A program made the position numbers and the translations under genes. Source: Elusimicrobia bacterium CG03_land_8_20_14_0_80_50_18 (lineage in GTDB: Bacteria; CG03). From it: a stretch of 20,998 nucleotides of DNA. The stretch's first letter is position 1. Every line of letters starts with the position of its first letter. Under the pieces are notes generated by a model. That model had not been told where the DNA came from, ran no database searches, and worked only from the letters and a program-made list of their open reading frames with translations. Positions 20,955 through 20,998 of this stretch are shown here, in pieces. The stretch lies in NCBI GenBank assembly GCA_002780705.1, contig PEUP01000043.1, positions 1-20,998 on the forward strand. Direction: 5' to 3'.

Positions 20955-20998
20955 TTTTATTCTCACGGATATCGTCTCAAACTTGAGGCCTGATGATT
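20947..20998 (+). CDS. Start of a further operon gene, truncated by the window edge
   Basis: ATG 20947 opens a frame that stays open to the window end (MNNFILTDIVSNLRPDD). It overlaps the end of the TPR gene by 8 bases (ATGAATAA), the same geometry as the lipoprotein start at 15055 (ATGAGTAA). GAGAAG and GAAAG upstream could act as ribosome sites. Seventeen residues are too few to identify it. Confidence 0.5.
   Translation, partial: MNNFILTDIVSNLRPDD

Overview
The window reads as chromosomal DNA of a diderm (Gram-negative-type) bacterium. It carries outer-membrane beta-barrel genes, a lipoprotein with a lipobox, and a Tad/Flp-type pilus (type IVc) assembly locus. A divergent SprA-like giant barrel and a PorV/UPF0164-like barrel point towards lineages around the FCB group or Elusimicrobiota-like candidate phyla. 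That placement is inferred from gene content and cannot be settled from this sequence.

Layout. Positions 1-398 hold the 3' end of a DnaB-type replicative helicase. A complete tRNA-Asp (GTC) with encoded CCA lies on the minus strand at 469-545 and has its own promoter. A minus-strand operon at 6430-654 encodes the 1714-residue SprA-like protein followed, with a 1-base overlap, by comF. Divergent from it is a small secreted protein of unknown role (6625-7221). A 91-codon remnant of an IS256-family transposase (7253-7525) comes next. A consensus sigma70-type promoter 18 bp downstream of that remnant then opens the Tad locus.

The Tad locus comes in two plus-strand blocks. Block 1 (7581-10532) has six tandem Flp-type prepilins, then TadE, a TadG-like protein and a second TadE, nearly all with overlapping start/stop codons. 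A convergent gene for a polytopic, GT-C-like membrane protein (11964-10492) separates the blocks and overlaps the end of block 1. Block 2 (12124 to the window edge) encodes CpaB/RcpC, a fused TadZ-TadA protein, a small lipoprotein, TadB, TadC, a transmembrane Cache-HAMP-PAS protein without an output domain, a PorV-like barrel fused to TPR repeats, a periplasmic TPR protein, and the first codons of one more gene.

How the parts fit. The prepilins and TadE/G pseudopilins share a GQxMxE processing motif. They would be extracted and polymerised by TadB/TadC driven by the TadA half of the fusion. CpaB and the TPR proteins are periplasmic connectors, and the Cache-HAMP-PAS protein may sense an external signal. 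No secretin (CpaC/RcpA) and no prepilin peptidase (CpaA/TadV) is visible here. Instead the operon carries a PorV-like barrel, with a SprA-like barrel gene nearby. In the type IX secretion system, PorV and SprA form one outer-membrane complex. The most interesting possibility is therefore a Tad-type inner-membrane motor working with a T9SS-like outer-membrane component. This is a hypothesis, because the missing genes may simply lie elsewhere.
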